64,000 nt of DNA from an uncultured Bacteroidales bacterium. Its GTDB lineage: Bacteria > Bacteroidota > Bacteroidia > Bacteroidales > P3. The stretch covers positions 1-64,000 of the forward strand of contig ONQD01000008.1 in NCBI GenBank assembly GCA_900319865.1, read 5' to 3'. A program made the position numbers and the translations under genes. The notes beneath the pieces are model-generated. The model saw only the letters and a list, made by a program, of their open reading frames with translations. It made no database searches and was not told the origin of the DNA. Below, in pieces: positions 8,641 to 18,281 of the stretch. The stretch's first letter is position 1. Every line of letters starts with the position of its first letter.

Positions 8641-9946
8641 AGAACTACTGACCGACCGGCACATACTCATCGCCGGATACGGTCGTGAGGGGAAAAGCAC
8701 CCACGCTCTGCTCCAAACCCTCACGTCGCCGCAATTGGTCACTGTTGCCTCCAACGACCAGGAAATATATACATGCCTGCAGCAAGCTGCCGACGCCCGT
8801 CGTCCCTACGACCTCATCATCAAATCGCCCGGCATCCCCACCTTCAAATTCGAAGGACGCTGCAATCTCAATACCATCACCTCCCAAACCGACTTATTCC
8901 TTCAAGTATATGGCGACCAAACCCTTGCCGTAACAGGCACCAAAGGCAAAAGCACCACCGCCTCCCTACTTTGGCACATCCTCAACCACACCTACGGCAA
9001 AAGCCGCAAGGTAATCCTTGCAGGCAACATCGGCATCCCCCTGTTCGACATCGCCGACCAACTCGAACCCGACACACTGGTGGTGGCCGAATTCTCCTGC
9101 CACCAGCTGGAAAACATACACCGCTCCGCCCACATAGGCATCATTCTCAACCTCTACCAAGAGCATCTCGACCACTACCACAACTACCTCGACTACCAAA
9201 TGGCAAAGATGCAACTCATGCTGCGCCAGCAACCGGGCGACCACTGCCTCTATTGCACCGACAGTCCCGACCTCACACAACGGGTCGACCAACTACGCCC
9301 CCAACTCTCCACCACACTCCATCCCTTCAACCTCGATATGGCCCGCCAAATAGGGTTGAACCAAGTGCCCTCCCACCTGCAGGGCGATCACAACCTCAGC
9401 AACATACTTGCCACACGCTTGGCGGCCGAACTCTGCGGCGTATCTCCCCAGGAGTTCGCCCAAGCCCTCAACACCTTTCACGGGCTACCCCACCGCCTCG
9501 AACTTGTAGGCACATATAACGGCATCACCTTCTACAACGACTCCATAAGCACCATACCCCAAGCCACCATCGCCGCCGTCGAGGCACTGAAAGATGTCGA
9601 CACACTCATCCTTGGCGGATTCGACCGCGGCATAGACTACTCCTCACTCCAACAATACCTCATCTCCCCCACCCCAGCCGGAGCCAACATCCACAACATC
9701 GTTTTTGTTGGCGAGGCCGGCCGTAGGATATACAACGGCATCAAACACCAATCTCCCAATACACTACAAAACATGAATGCCGTTCTTCTCTCCGACAACT
9801 ACACACAAATCGTCGACTGGTGTTTCACCCACACCCGTCCCGGCAAAATATGCCTCCTCTCCCCAGCTGCCGCCAGCTACGACAGTTTCAAGAATTTCGA
9901 AGAACGGGGCCACACCTTTATCAATTTAGTACGCAGCCACTCATGA
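8618..9946 (+). CDS. murD2: MurD2-like UDP-MurNAc-L-Ala--L-Glu ligase (predicted)
   Basis: A 442-residue Mur ligase. ILIAGYGREGKST forms the N-terminal Rossmann-like start, GTKGKSTT (107-114) the ATP P-loop, FSCHQLENI and NLYQEHLDHY the metal and substrate region, GLPHRLE and YNDSISTIPQAT the C-terminal signature, and LSPAAASYDSFKNFEERG the typical MurD ending. MurD normally adds D-Glu to UDP-MurNAc-L-Ala; the MurD2 subtype adds L-Glu and is followed by MurL epimerisation. The direct overlap with the MurL-like gene (23 bases) and the ATGA overlap with the M20 gene after it support one transcript. That it uses L-Glu is inferred from the partner gene, not from its own residues. Confidence 0.75.
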   Translation: MYRQQQLKELLTDRHILIAGYGREGKSTHALLQTLTSPQLVTVASNDQEIYTCLQQAADARRPYDLIIKSPGIPTFKFEGRCNLNTITSQTDLFLQVYGDQTLAVTGTKGKSTTASLLWHILNHTYGKSRKVILAGNIGIPLFDIADQLEPDTLVVAEFSCHQLENIHRSAHIGIILNLYQEHLDHYHNYLDYQMAKMQLMLRQQPGDHCLYCTDSPDLTQRVDQLRPQLSTTLHPFNLDMARQIGLNQVPSHLQGDHNLSNILATRLAAELCGVSPQEFAQALNTFHGLPHRLELVGTYNGITFYNDSISTIPQATIAAVEALKDVDTLILGGFDRGIDYSSLQQYLISPTPAGANIHNIVFVGEAGRRIYNGIKHQSPNTLQNMNAVLLSDNYTQIVDWCFTHTRPGKICLLSPAAASYDSFKNFEERGHTFINLVRSHS

Positions 9947-11019
9947 ACTTCACCGACATACGACACGACCTCCACTGCCATCCTGGCATCTCGGGCGACG
10001 AATCCTACGCCCACAACCTCATTGTGCGTATCCTCAACGACTTCCATCCCGACAAAGTCTTCTCCCACGTAGGTGGATTCGGCGTGATAGCCGTGTGGGG
10101 CAACCAGCCCTCACACCCTACAATAGCCATACGTGGCGACATCGACGCCCTGCCCATCGGACACCGTTGCGGGCACGACGGCCACACCACCATCCTCCTC
10201 CAGCTGGCTCAAACCATCGCCACCCACGGTCTGCCCAAAGGCCGCAACGCGATGCTCATATTCCAACCCGAGGAAGAAACCGGTATGGGGGCTCAAAAAA
10301 TAATCGACGCCCAAATACTGCAACAATACAACATCCGGGCCATCTACGCCCTCCACAACCTTCCCGGATTCCCTCTCGGCACCGTAGTGCTCAACCGCCA
10401 CACCTTCGCCGCCGCCTCCACAGGCATCATCTACCGCCTCACCGGCCGCTCCACCCACGCCTCCACTCCTGAGAAGGGCATCAATCCCGGCCTTGCCGTA
10501 GCCGACATCATAAAGCAGTTCCATCTCTTCAACAGCCACCCCGACGCTCTCGGCGACGAATTCCGCCAGTCCACCCTCATCTGTGTGCATCTAGGCCAAG
10601 AAGCCTTCGGCACTTCTGCAGGCGATGCTGAGGTCATGTTTACACTGCGCGCCTATACCAACTCAAGTATGGAACAATTTATGGCTCAGGCCAACCGGAC
10701 CGCCGCCGAAATTGCTTCGCGCCACCATTTGAAAATAGAACACGCTCTCATCGAGCCCTTCCGCGCCACCGAAAACAACTCCCTCTGTGTGGAGCATATC
10801 GAGGAAGTTTGCGGACTGGACACACGCTATGTACTGACCCCATTCCGCTGGTCGGAAGACTTTTCCAACTACCTGGTCCACTATCCCGGCGCCATGTTCG
10901 GCATCGGTGCCGGCGAAAAGCATGTGGAACTGCACCACCCGGAATACGACTTCCCCGACCAACTCATCCCCATTGCCGCACAAGTATTCTATGACATATT
11001 AAGTGATAATAAAATATAA
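9943..11019 (+). CDS. M20 family amidohydrolase/peptidase
   Basis: A 358-residue zinc-type M20 hydrolase (amidohydrolase branch). Metal and catalytic signatures are visible: HCHPGISGDE at the N terminus, RGDIDALP, HRCGHDGHTT, FQPEEETGMGA, and a late GAGEKHVELHHPEY. The ATG at 9943 overlaps the TGA of the MurD2-like gene as ATGA. Members hydrolyse N-acyl amino acids or small peptides; the coupling to MurL and MurD2 suggests a muropeptide, aminoacyl or acyl-amino acid substrate, which is inference only. No signal peptide, so cytoplasmic. Confidence 0.8.
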   Translation: MNFTDIRHDLHCHPGISGDESYAHNLIVRILNDFHPDKVFSHVGGFGVIAVWGNQPSHPTIAIRGDIDALPIGHRCGHDGHTTILLQLAQTIATHGLPKGRNAMLIFQPEEETGMGAQKIIDAQILQQYNIRAIYALHNLPGFPLGTVVLNRHTFAAASTGIIYRLTGRSTHASTPEKGINPGLAVADIIKQFHLFNSHPDALGDEFRQSTLICVHLGQEAFGTSAGDAEVMFTLRAYTNSSMEQFMAQANRTAAEIASRHHLKIEHALIEPFRATENNSLCVEHIEEVCGLDTRYVLTPFRWSEDFSNYLVHYPGAMFGIGAGEKHVELHHPEYDFPDQLIPIAAQVFYDILSDNKI

Positions 11020-11030
11020 ATAATAACACC

Positions 11031-12635
11031 ATGAAAAAAGTATTACTCTCATTAGCACTGTTGGCATTAGTCCTTCCCGTCATAGGACAGGAAATCAGCC
11101 AACCCGAATTTGACGGTCAGAGCTGCACCAGCATCATGGTAGGCAAAAGGGCCTCCAAGGATGGCAGCGTTATCACCTCGCACACCTGCGACGGCCGCTA
11201 CCGCACATGGATGTATATGGAACCCGCTGCCGACCACGAGCCCGGCACCGTGCACCCCGTGTACAAGGGCACCCTCCACACCACCTTCCGTGGCGACACC
11301 ACCGGAGTGCGTCTGGCCGGAGCCATCCCCGAGGCTGCACATACCTATGCCTACCTCAACACCGCCTATCCCTGCCTCAACGAGCACCAGCTGGCCATTG
11401 GCGAAAGCACTTTCGGCGGTCCCGACACACTGCGCAACCCTGCGGGCATGTTTCTGATTGAGGAGCTGGAGCGTGTGGCCCTACAACGCTGCACCACCGC
11501 CCGCGACGCCATCCGCCTCATTGCCGGACTCATCAAGGTTTACGGCTACGGCGACAGCGGCGAGTGCATCACTATTGCCGACACCAAGGAAGTATGGCAA
11601 ATGGAAATTCTGGGTGAAGGCAAAGACAAAATCGGCGGCATCTGGGCCGCTCAGCGCATTCCCGACGACCACGTGGGCGTAAGTTGCAACATCCCCCGCA
11701 TCGGTCGCCTGCAACGCGGCAACTCCGAATACTTCATGTGCTCGGACAATATCGAGGCTGTAGCCCGCCGCTACAACCTCTGGGACGGCAAAGAGGACCT
11801 CGTTTTCTGGAAAGTGTTCAACAGCAGCTATGCCAACGGAAAGAACTTCCGCGAACGCGAATACTTCATTCTCAACGCCCTTGCCCCCTCTATGGAACTG
11901 TCTATGGATATGGACGAGCTGCCCTTCTCCATCCGCCCCGACCGCAATGTGGATGTACGCAAAGTGATGGAACTTCTGCGCAGCACCTACGAGGGCACCG
12001 ATATGGACATGTGCCAGAATGTGAAGATGCCTGTAAGCCACAAAGGCAGCGACGGCAAAGAAATAGTGGACACCCTCATCAGCCCCATCGCCAACCCCTG
12101 GCTCAGCTCTTCCATGCAGAAGACGCTCAACACCATTGCGCCCGGCACCATCCAGTTCCGCCGCACCGTCAGCGTGGCTTGGTGCTCCTACTCGTTTGTG
12201 GCCCAAATGCGCGACTGGTTGCCCGACTGTGTAGGCGGCCTTTGCTGGATGTCGGTCGACAATCCCGGCCAGTCACCCCGCATTCCCATCTTCAGCGGAA
12301 ACTCCGAGCTGCCCCAGCCGTTCAGCATCTGCGGTCAGAAAGAGTATAACCCCGACGCCATCATTTGGAAATACCGCCGTGCCAACAAGCTGGCCACTGT
12401 GGCTTGGCAACGCACCAAAGGCTCGATGATGAAAGAACTGAAGAGTCTTGAGGATGCCGCTTTTGGCCGTCTCGAGACCATTGAGCGCGAAGCCGCACGC
12501 TTCGACCGTCTGGGCCGCATCGACGATGTACGCGCCACCCTCAACGGTTTCACCCGCGACCAGTACGAGAACACTTCGTTTGCCTGGAGCAAACTGGAAG
12601 CCAAATACTGGAGCCTGTTCGGCATGGGCTTCTAA
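11031..12635 (+). CDS. Secreted C69 family dipeptidase
   Basis: A 534-residue peptidase of the C69 (former U34, PepD-like) family. After a signal peptide (MKKVLLSLALLALVLPVIGQ) the sequence SCTSIMVGKRASKDG carries the N-terminal-nucleophile cysteine at ~32 with the usual Thr-Ser after it, then SHTCDGR and later GDSGECITIAD. These are Ntn-hydrolase dipeptidases with broad specificity. It starts 11 bases after the M20 gene, so the four genes from MurL onward may be one transcript, which would put cell-wall precursor synthesis beside periplasmic peptide breakdown. A strong terminator closes the unit. Confidence 0.85.
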   Translation: MKKVLLSLALLALVLPVIGQEISQPEFDGQSCTSIMVGKRASKDGSVITSHTCDGRYRTWMYMEPAADHEPGTVHPVYKGTLHTTFRGDTTGVRLAGAIPEAAHTYAYLNTAYPCLNEHQLAIGESTFGGPDTLRNPAGMFLIEELERVALQRCTTARDAIRLIAGLIKVYGYGDSGECITIADTKEVWQMEILGEGKDKIGGIWAAQRIPDDHVGVSCNIPRIGRLQRGNSEYFMCSDNIEAVARRYNLWDGKEDLVFWKVFNSSYANGKNFREREYFILNALAPSMELSMDMDELPFSIRPDRNVDVRKVMELLRSTYEGTDMDMCQNVKMPVSHKGSDGKEIVDTLISPIANPWLSSSMQKTLNTIAPGTIQFRRTVSVAWCSYSFVAQMRDWLPDCVGGLCWMSVDNPGQSPRIPIFSGNSELPQPFSICGQKEYNPDAIIWKYRRANKLATVAWQRTKGSMMKELKSLEDAAFGRLETIEREAARFDRLGRIDDVRATLNGFTRDQYENTSFAWSKLEAKYWSLFGMGF

Positions 12636-12670
12636 TAGTCCTGTTACGCTTTGCGACACAATACTATAAA

Positions 12671-12704
12671 GATGAAAGGTTGACTGTTCAACCTTTCATC
12701 TTTT
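12671..12704 (+). terminator. Terminator after C69 dipeptidase
   Basis: GATGAAAGGTTG (12671-12682) and CAACCTTTCATC (12689-12700) form a perfect 12-bp stem with a 6-base loop followed by TTTT. Confidence 0.9.
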
Positions 12705-12739
12705 AGAATAAACCCCAATCCACACACATAAAAAACACA

Positions 12740-14101
12740 ATGCCCGATTTGGACGACAAATACCGCGAAATGACCGAGACACCGGTGGCACGCCTGGTGT
12801 GGCGGCTTGCTGTGCCCTCGATGGTTAGCATGATAGTCACGGCATTGTACAATGTGGTGGATGCCGCCTTTGTGGGCCGTCTCTCCACCGAGGCCACCGC
12901 CGGCATCGGCATTGGCTTTGCCTACATGACGCTGATTCAGGCCGTGGGGTTCTTCTTCGGCCACGGGTCGGGCAATTTCATCTCGCGCGCGCTGGGTGCC
13001 CGCAACCGCGACGAGGCCTCCACCATGGCGGCAGTAGGATTTTTCAGTCCGCTGATTATCGGCATAATGGCCGCAGCCATCGGGTTACCCAATCTGGAGC
13101 GAATCACCATATTGCTGGGAGCACCGCCCGATGTGGTGCCACAGGCATGCAACTACCTGCGCTACATACTTATTGCCTCGCCCTTCATGATGTCGGCCCT
13201 CACGCTCAACAACCAGTTGCGTCTGCAGGGCAACGCCCGTTTCGGCATGATAGGCATCGTGAGCGGAGCCATACTGAATATGGTCCTCGACCCGCTGCTC
13301 ATCTTCGGGCTCCACATGGGAGTCACCGGTGCCTCGCTGGCCACCGCCCTCAGCCAGTTCCTTTCCTGGTGCCTGCTGCTGTGGGGAACCAGTCGGGGCG
13401 AATCGGTGCATATCCGTTTTGCCAACTTCAAGCCATCGTGGAAATGCTATAGCGAGATAGTGGCGGGAGGCTTGCCCTCGCTCATGCGGCAGGCACTGAA
13501 CTGCACCGCCGCCATCCTGCTGAACCACGCTGCCGCACGCTACGCCCCCTACGGGATGGACGCATCGGCTGTGGCGGCATTTGCGGTGGTTTCGCGCACC
13601 ACCATGTTTGCCTATTCGCTGGTGCTGGGATTTGCCCAAGGTTTCCAGCCCGTGTGCGGTTTCAACTATGGGGCAGGGCATTTCGGGCGTGTGCGCCGCG
13701 CCTATCTCTACACCTTCAGCATCTCGGCCGCAATGCTCACCGTGCTGTCGGTGCTGGGGTTTGTCTTCGCGCCGCAAATCATCAGCCTGTTCCGCAGCGA
13801 GGACCCCGCGCTGATTGCCATCGGTGCCCGCGCCCTGCGGTGGCAGTGCGTTGTGTTCCCACTCTGCACCCTGAGCACCACCACCGGCATGCTGTTCCAG
13901 AACATCCGCTACACCCTCCCCGCCACACTCCTTTCCATCGGTCGGCAAGGATTGTTCTACATCCCTGCCATACTCATTCTGCCCCGCTTTCTGGGCATAC
14001 ACGGAGTGGAGATGACCCAAGCGGTGGCCGACCTCTGCACGTTTCTCCTCACAGTGCCCTGGGCCGTGTGGATTGCCCGTCAACTCTCTTCCCGACAATA
14101 G
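12740..14101 (+). CDS. MATE family efflux transporter
   Basis: A 453-residue inner-membrane protein with about twelve hydrophobic segments. The MATE pattern is clear: LAVPSMVSMIVTALYNVVD at the first helix, GRLSTEATAGIGIG, GHGSGNFISRALGARN in the first half, and the second-half repeat ending in the QGFQPVCGFNYGAGHF signature. Members export cationic drugs or metabolites using sodium or proton gradients. It is separated from the C69 gene by a terminator, so it has its own expression. No regulator is adjacent. Confidence 0.9.
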   Translation: MPDLDDKYREMTETPVARLVWRLAVPSMVSMIVTALYNVVDAAFVGRLSTEATAGIGIGFAYMTLIQAVGFFFGHGSGNFISRALGARNRDEASTMAAVGFFSPLIIGIMAAAIGLPNLERITILLGAPPDVVPQACNYLRYILIASPFMMSALTLNNQLRLQGNARFGMIGIVSGAILNMVLDPLLIFGLHMGVTGASLATALSQFLSWCLLLWGTSRGESVHIRFANFKPSWKCYSEIVAGGLPSLMRQALNCTAAILLNHAAARYAPYGMDASAVAAFAVVSRTTMFAYSLVLGFAQGFQPVCGFNYGAGHFGRVRRAYLYTFSISAAMLTVLSVLGFVFAPQIISLFRSEDPALIAIGARALRWQCVVFPLCTLSTTTGMLFQNIRYTLPATLLSIGRQGLFYIPAILILPRFLGIHGVEMTQAVADLCTFLLTVPWAVWIARQLSSRQ

Positions 14102-14110
14102 CGGAAACAC

Positions 14111-14145
14111 AAAAAAAGGCGATGCATTGCACCGCCTTTTCTTTT
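14111..14145. terminator. Bidirectional terminator between MATE and lipoprotein genes
   Basis: AAAAGGCG (14114-14121) and CGCCTTTT (14133-14140), with an A run before and a T run after, serve both converging genes. Confidence 0.8.
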
Positions 14146-14158
14146 TGGACTAATTCAA

Positions 14159-14881
14159 TTATAAGCCCACAGAATTCTTCATTTTCTTCTTGCCGGAAGA
14201 ACTGGTGTTGCCGTTCGAGCCCGTGTTTCCGTTGTTGTTATTGTTGTTGTTAGTGTTAGTAGAGGTAGCTGAAGTGGAGCTGCCCGAAGTGCCGTCGGGT
14301 TTCATAATCTGGATGTAGTTCGGGGTTTTGATGGTTTGTCCGGCCACCGAAACCGATGGACGGATACGCAGACCCAGCTGCGACGAAGTGCCGTCCTGTC
14401 TGAAACTGCTGGCAAAGGTCTTCAAAGCCTCAACGCCGGTGCCTGAAAAGAGCTTGTAGAGATCGGTGCTCACACCGAGGGGCACCATAGTGGTGTTCTT
14501 GGCATTGATGGTATAGTTCTGGTTGGTGGCACCGGTGGCGAACTCGTTCGAAGCCACGTCCAGAGCCCAGTCCATCATAGTGAGAAGGGCGCTACGGTCG
14601 GTAGGATTCTTCACATCGATGTTCACATTCAAAGCCAGGGGCACCTGTTTCGACGTAATGGCAGAGGCAAGCATCACCACATCGGTGGCGGATATATTGC
14701 CTTTGGCCACATTCTTCACGTTCACACCAGCCACCGACACATTCGAGACATTGCGCAGCGAATACTCGCAGTTCAACAAATTGGCCATACTCGACAGATT
14801 GTTAGCCAAATTATCGAGGAAAGTGCAAGAGGAAAACAGCAGGCTACATGCAACTGCTACAATAACTAAAGACTTTTTCAT
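14159..14881 (-). CDS. Lipoprotein with LEA-2/WHy-like domain and Asn-rich tail
   Basis: A 240-residue lipoprotein (MKKSLVIVAVACSLLFSSC). The middle reads as a WHy/LEA-2-like beta sandwich: ALNVNIDVKNPTDRSALL, then a repeat of short strands ending in TTMVPLGVSTDL. Such domains are found in small bacterial lipoproteins and plant stress proteins and are thought to bind or stabilise partners. The last ~35 residues are low complexity (Ser/Thr/Asn/Gly with a run of seven Asn) and end with KKKMKNSVGL. I chose the ATG at 14881; the ATG at 14893 (MFSN) is also possible. Domain call is by pattern only. Confidence 0.6.
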   Translation of the reverse strand: MKKSLVIVAVACSLLFSSCTFLDNLANNLSSMANLLNCEYSLRNVSNVSVAGVNVKNVAKGNISATDVVMLASAITSKQVPLALNVNIDVKNPTDRSALLTMMDWALDVASNEFATGATNQNYTINAKNTTMVPLGVSTDLYKLFSGTGVEALKTFASSFRQDGTSSQLGLRIRPSVSVAGQTIKTPNYIQIMKPDGTSGSSTSATSTNTNNNNNNNGNTGSNGNTSSSGKKKMKNSVGL

Positions 14882-15136
14882 ATTGCTAAACATTTTATTT
14901 TTTAACGCTGCAAATTTACACAAATTTCCTGACATAAACGCCCCCCCGCAAAAAAAAGAATACTCCGCACACATTTCTCCACCCTTTGCCAAGTAGAAAT
15001 ACAATTTAATAGAATAACCAATAATAAATACCTCTAAGTATAATTTTTCCAGTATACACTAGAATGCATCTTCTTATTATTTATTCAACCACTCATTACT
15101 AACAAAGTGAACAATCAAGATAATAATGTTTTAATA

Positions 15137-16864
15137 TCAATCCAGTACTTTCCCCAAGAAAGTATCTGTAAAAGCATGCTGAAAACTCAATGTTAGCTTC
15201 CGATACTCGGGAAGGCTTTCAAGATACTCTAACTCAAAAACGAATCGAGGTGCTTTCATATCCTTAGATGCTTCTGGATACACTTCATTTTTACTGCCTA
15301 TTCTCAACATCTTTATTAAATAAATGTCCTTTACCCCCTTACCTTTAATATAGGGCATAAAATAGTATAGCTTGTTGAGGGCAATCGTAGAAGGGAACTT
15401 ACGTATCGAATCAGTATAGTACAACTTTGTCGGTTCTGTGCCCAGAAAATACTCCTCATTATCTTTCTTTACATAACCAACAAGCAAACGTTTTGTAGGT
15501 TCCAAAATATATGTTTTCTTGGGTTTATTGAAGACCAATTCATTCTCTATTGTATCGAACAAATTAAGAGTCAACAATGGCCGTGGATTTCGCTGCTTAT
15601 AAATGGGATTTGACGATACAGGAGCCTCATTGAAAATAAACTGATACAAAAATCTTCCAATCTCCTGTACAACCCCACACACTAAAGCATTGCCCATTAA
15701 AAAAGCCCTGCGACCGCTGGAAACATCGGGATGATAAGTGTGATTATCGGGAAACATATTCAGTCTTTCCAATTCAATTGGTATCAAACGACGATAACGA
15801 CCAGAAGGCGTCTGAACAACATGCTTAAATCTAGAAGGAGAAGTTCCACCTTCACCCGTAATCATCGTACGAGATGGCTTATCTAAATAATCGGGAAATG
15901 CCATTCCTCCCTCAGAGAAAACATATTCATACCCTTCCTTAGATACCCTGTTGATTTTCTTAGCACCTTTCTCATAACGCCATTTAGGCAACTCCTCTTC
16001 TGGAATAAAAAACTCATCTGGTACATAGTCTTCATCAACAAGAATATCGCCTAACATTTGGCTAACCCCATCATACACGGGTATAGCATCGACTGTATAC
16101 ACATGTCTATCAATCATTACACCAGCATTCTCAAAAGGGCTATCTTTATGACCGTTATTAAAAGATGATGAAACCTCCTGAATAGATCCTTTGATTACAA
16201 AGTCTGATTGAGTACCCTTAACAGATTTAAAAGGAAAAGCATGAGCCAAAACACCATCATATTCCACCCACTCTTTCATGTTTTCAATTTTACCAGCCAC
16301 AGTGGAATCTAGTTGATATCCCAATATATATGTTCTGCGTCTTCGCTGAGGCATACCATAATCTGCAGCATTAATAATACGCCATTCGACTACATATCCA
16401 AGGTCTGCTAGTGAGGCTAATATAATAGCGAAGTCTCGTCCTCGTTGTGCTGCGGGAGAATTGAGCAAACGATCGACATTCTCAAAAAAAAGATAAGTAG
16501 GTCGTTTTTCTCCCTTTTCCTTGAGGATACGATAAATTTGCCACCATAAAACACCTTTTTTCCCTTCAATGCCACCAGAACGACTTAGTGTTGCCGCTAC
16601 AGAGTAATCTTGACAAGGGAATCCGCCAACAAGCAAATCATGGTCGGGTATATCATCTGTCTTAACAAGGTTTATATCTTTATTGACATGTCCTTTTAAT
16701 CCAAATCTAGCTCTATATACTAAAGAAGCATCTTGATGCTGGGTCGATGGCTCCCACTGATTGTTCCATATTGTTTCGAAGGCATCGGATGCTCCCTCTA
16801 AACCAATGCGGAAACCGCCCACGCCAGCAAACAATTCTACTACTCTTATCTTATGCTTTATCAT
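15137..16864 (-). CDS. DNA (cytosine-5) methyltransferase of a Sau3AI-type system
   Basis: A 575-residue C5-methyltransferase. Motif I VVELFAGVGGFRIGLE lies at the start, motif IV GGFPCQDYSVA holds the catalytic Cys (~84), motif VI is FFENVDRLL, motif VIII MPQRRRRTYILG, and motif IX/X appear as LIPIELERLNMFP and LMGNALV. About 150 extra C-terminal residues follow. The ATG at 16864 is chosen because motif I follows directly and because AAGGAGG at 16871-16877 is an unusually strong Shine-Dalgarno site for this phylum. It overlaps the endonuclease gene by 14 bases. By partner it should protect GATC, probably as GATm5C; specificity is inferred. Confidence 0.9.
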   Translation of the reverse strand: MIKHKIRVVELFAGVGGFRIGLEGASDAFETIWNNQWEPSTQHQDASLVYRARFGLKGHVNKDINLVKTDDIPDHDLLVGGFPCQDYSVAATLSRSGGIEGKKGVLWWQIYRILKEKGEKRPTYLFFENVDRLLNSPAAQRGRDFAIILASLADLGYVVEWRIINAADYGMPQRRRRTYILGYQLDSTVAGKIENMKEWVEYDGVLAHAFPFKSVKGTQSDFVIKGSIQEVSSSFNNGHKDSPFENAGVMIDRHVYTVDAIPVYDGVSQMLGDILVDEDYVPDEFFIPEEELPKWRYEKGAKKINRVSKEGYEYVFSEGGMAFPDYLDKPSRTMITGEGGTSPSRFKHVVQTPSGRYRRLIPIELERLNMFPDNHTYHPDVSSGRRAFLMGNALVCGVVQEIGRFLYQFIFNEAPVSSNPIYKQRNPRPLLTLNLFDTIENELVFNKPKKTYILEPTKRLLVGYVKKDNEEYFLGTEPTKLYYTDSIRKFPSTIALNKLYYFMPYIKGKGVKDIYLIKMLRIGSKNEVYPEASKDMKAPRFVFELEYLESLPEYRKLTLSFQHAFTDTFLGKVLD

Positions 16865-18281
16865 CAAAAACCTCCTTCCGTCTATTATCAATAATCTCAC
16901 GCACATAATCGTTGTTAAACCAATAGCAGAACTTCTTTGCTCTATCACCCTTCAAGGTCGGTGCTAGGTCTTTGGAATTACGTGCCTTAGGACGTACATG
17001 AAATTTCTTTTTATCCGACCCTTTCCACCAATACTCCTCTGAGATTCGATTTGATAAGACATTTTCTCTAATATGATTCCAAAATACTTCTGCCCAAGCT
17101 AAATCATTTTGTGGCATCGTCCAGAAAAAAACATCATCCAACACATAATTGCCTTCCCCAGCGGACATTTCGCGGAATACAACAAACATAAATCTACTAG
17201 AAAACAATTCGTACAATCGAGACTCTATCCAATCATCACACTCAGCAACTTCAATGTAGTCTATATTCTCGAATGACATAGCCTCTTTTATAATGCCTGT
17301 CGACTGAATACGAATTGTTTTCATTGTTATACCCGCTTTAAGAAATTCTTCCGAGCGGTTAACGTTTGAACATGTTGATGAAGAAGCCAAAGCATTAGCT
17401 ATCAAAGAGAACTTATTTTTCGGATTATTTGAGATGTCCACCTTCATTTTCTTTGCAATATCCGAATAAAGCACATTAAAAAAAGGTCTGAATCGGTTTA
17501 CAAGTATTTCTTCGAAAGATTGTTTCAATAATGCTTTGGAACTGACAAGCTCTGGTTTATCACTAATAATATTTGAAACAGCATTTTTCCCACTATTAAG
17601 CACATAATCCAGTACAGTTCTCATATAAGCCATTTTTAGGCAAAAAGCTCTACGTGGGGCATCCGTATTTGGATTAAAAGGCTGCTTCATTAGGCTTTCT
17701 CCTTTTTGTCCCTTTCTACATGCACCTAGATACATTGTGTCTCCTTCAGACAATTCATGAGCTTTTCCTTGCTTTATTTTATCTATGATTATCTCATAAT
17801 CATGCTTGATAATTAATAGATCCTTCTCTGGAAGTTTCCACAATACGGAGAAAATAAATTCAAGGTCAAGATTGTCGCAATTGCTTTGGTGAAAATAAAA
17901 GAGCATCAGCATAAGTTGACATTTCAAGTAGAAATGAGAATGTTCAAAGTCATCATTCACCACTTGACAATAGTTTATCATGTTACATACAAGACGCTCT
18001 TTAATTAAATAATCATATTGACGATTCTTCTTCAAAGGAGTACACTTCAACTCCATACCTGCCTCTGAAAAATCTGCACCAGGATAATTGTTAGTCTCAA
18101 GCAGAAAATAAATATTTTCCACCATTTGCCCAAGACTCCCCTTTCCTTTCTTCGGCTGATATTTTTCACTCACAAAGTCTCGCAATGTTTTATTCAACAA
18201 CCCCTTACTATACTCAAAAATAGACTCGGCACTTGTTATATCATATGGAAGTGAGGATTTTAAAGATGGGCTATCATTCAT
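16851..18281 (-). CDS. Sau3AI/MutH-type restriction endonuclease
   Basis: A 476-residue type II endonuclease. The MutH/Sau3AI core is at the N terminus: KGSLGQMVENIYF (Glu55) and NNYPGADFSEAGMELKC, giving D70, E77 and K79 with the D-x6-E-x-K spacing of the family. Sau3AI-like enzymes have two such halves, the second being a degenerate DNA-binding copy; the long C-terminal part would fit. Expected target is GATC. It is cotranscribed with and precedes the methyltransferase. Both genes are visibly AT-rich with many ATA and TTA codons, unlike neighbours, so the pair was probably acquired by transfer. Confidence 0.8.
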   Translation of the reverse strand: MNDSPSLKSSLPYDITSAESIFEYSKGLLNKTLRDFVSEKYQPKKGKGSLGQMVENIYFLLETNNYPGADFSEAGMELKCTPLKKNRQYDYLIKERLVCNMINYCQVVNDDFEHSHFYLKCQLMLMLFYFHQSNCDNLDLEFIFSVLWKLPEKDLLIIKHDYEIIIDKIKQGKAHELSEGDTMYLGACRKGQKGESLMKQPFNPNTDAPRRAFCLKMAYMRTVLDYVLNSGKNAVSNIISDKPELVSSKALLKQSFEEILVNRFRPFFNVLYSDIAKKMKVDISNNPKNKFSLIANALASSSTCSNVNRSEEFLKAGITMKTIRIQSTGIIKEAMSFENIDYIEVAECDDWIESRLYELFSSRFMFVVFREMSAGEGNYVLDDVFFWTMPQNDLAWAEVFWNHIRENVLSNRISEEYWWKGSDKKKFHVRPKARNSKDLAPTLKGDRAKKFCYWFNNDYVREIIDNRRKEVFDDKA

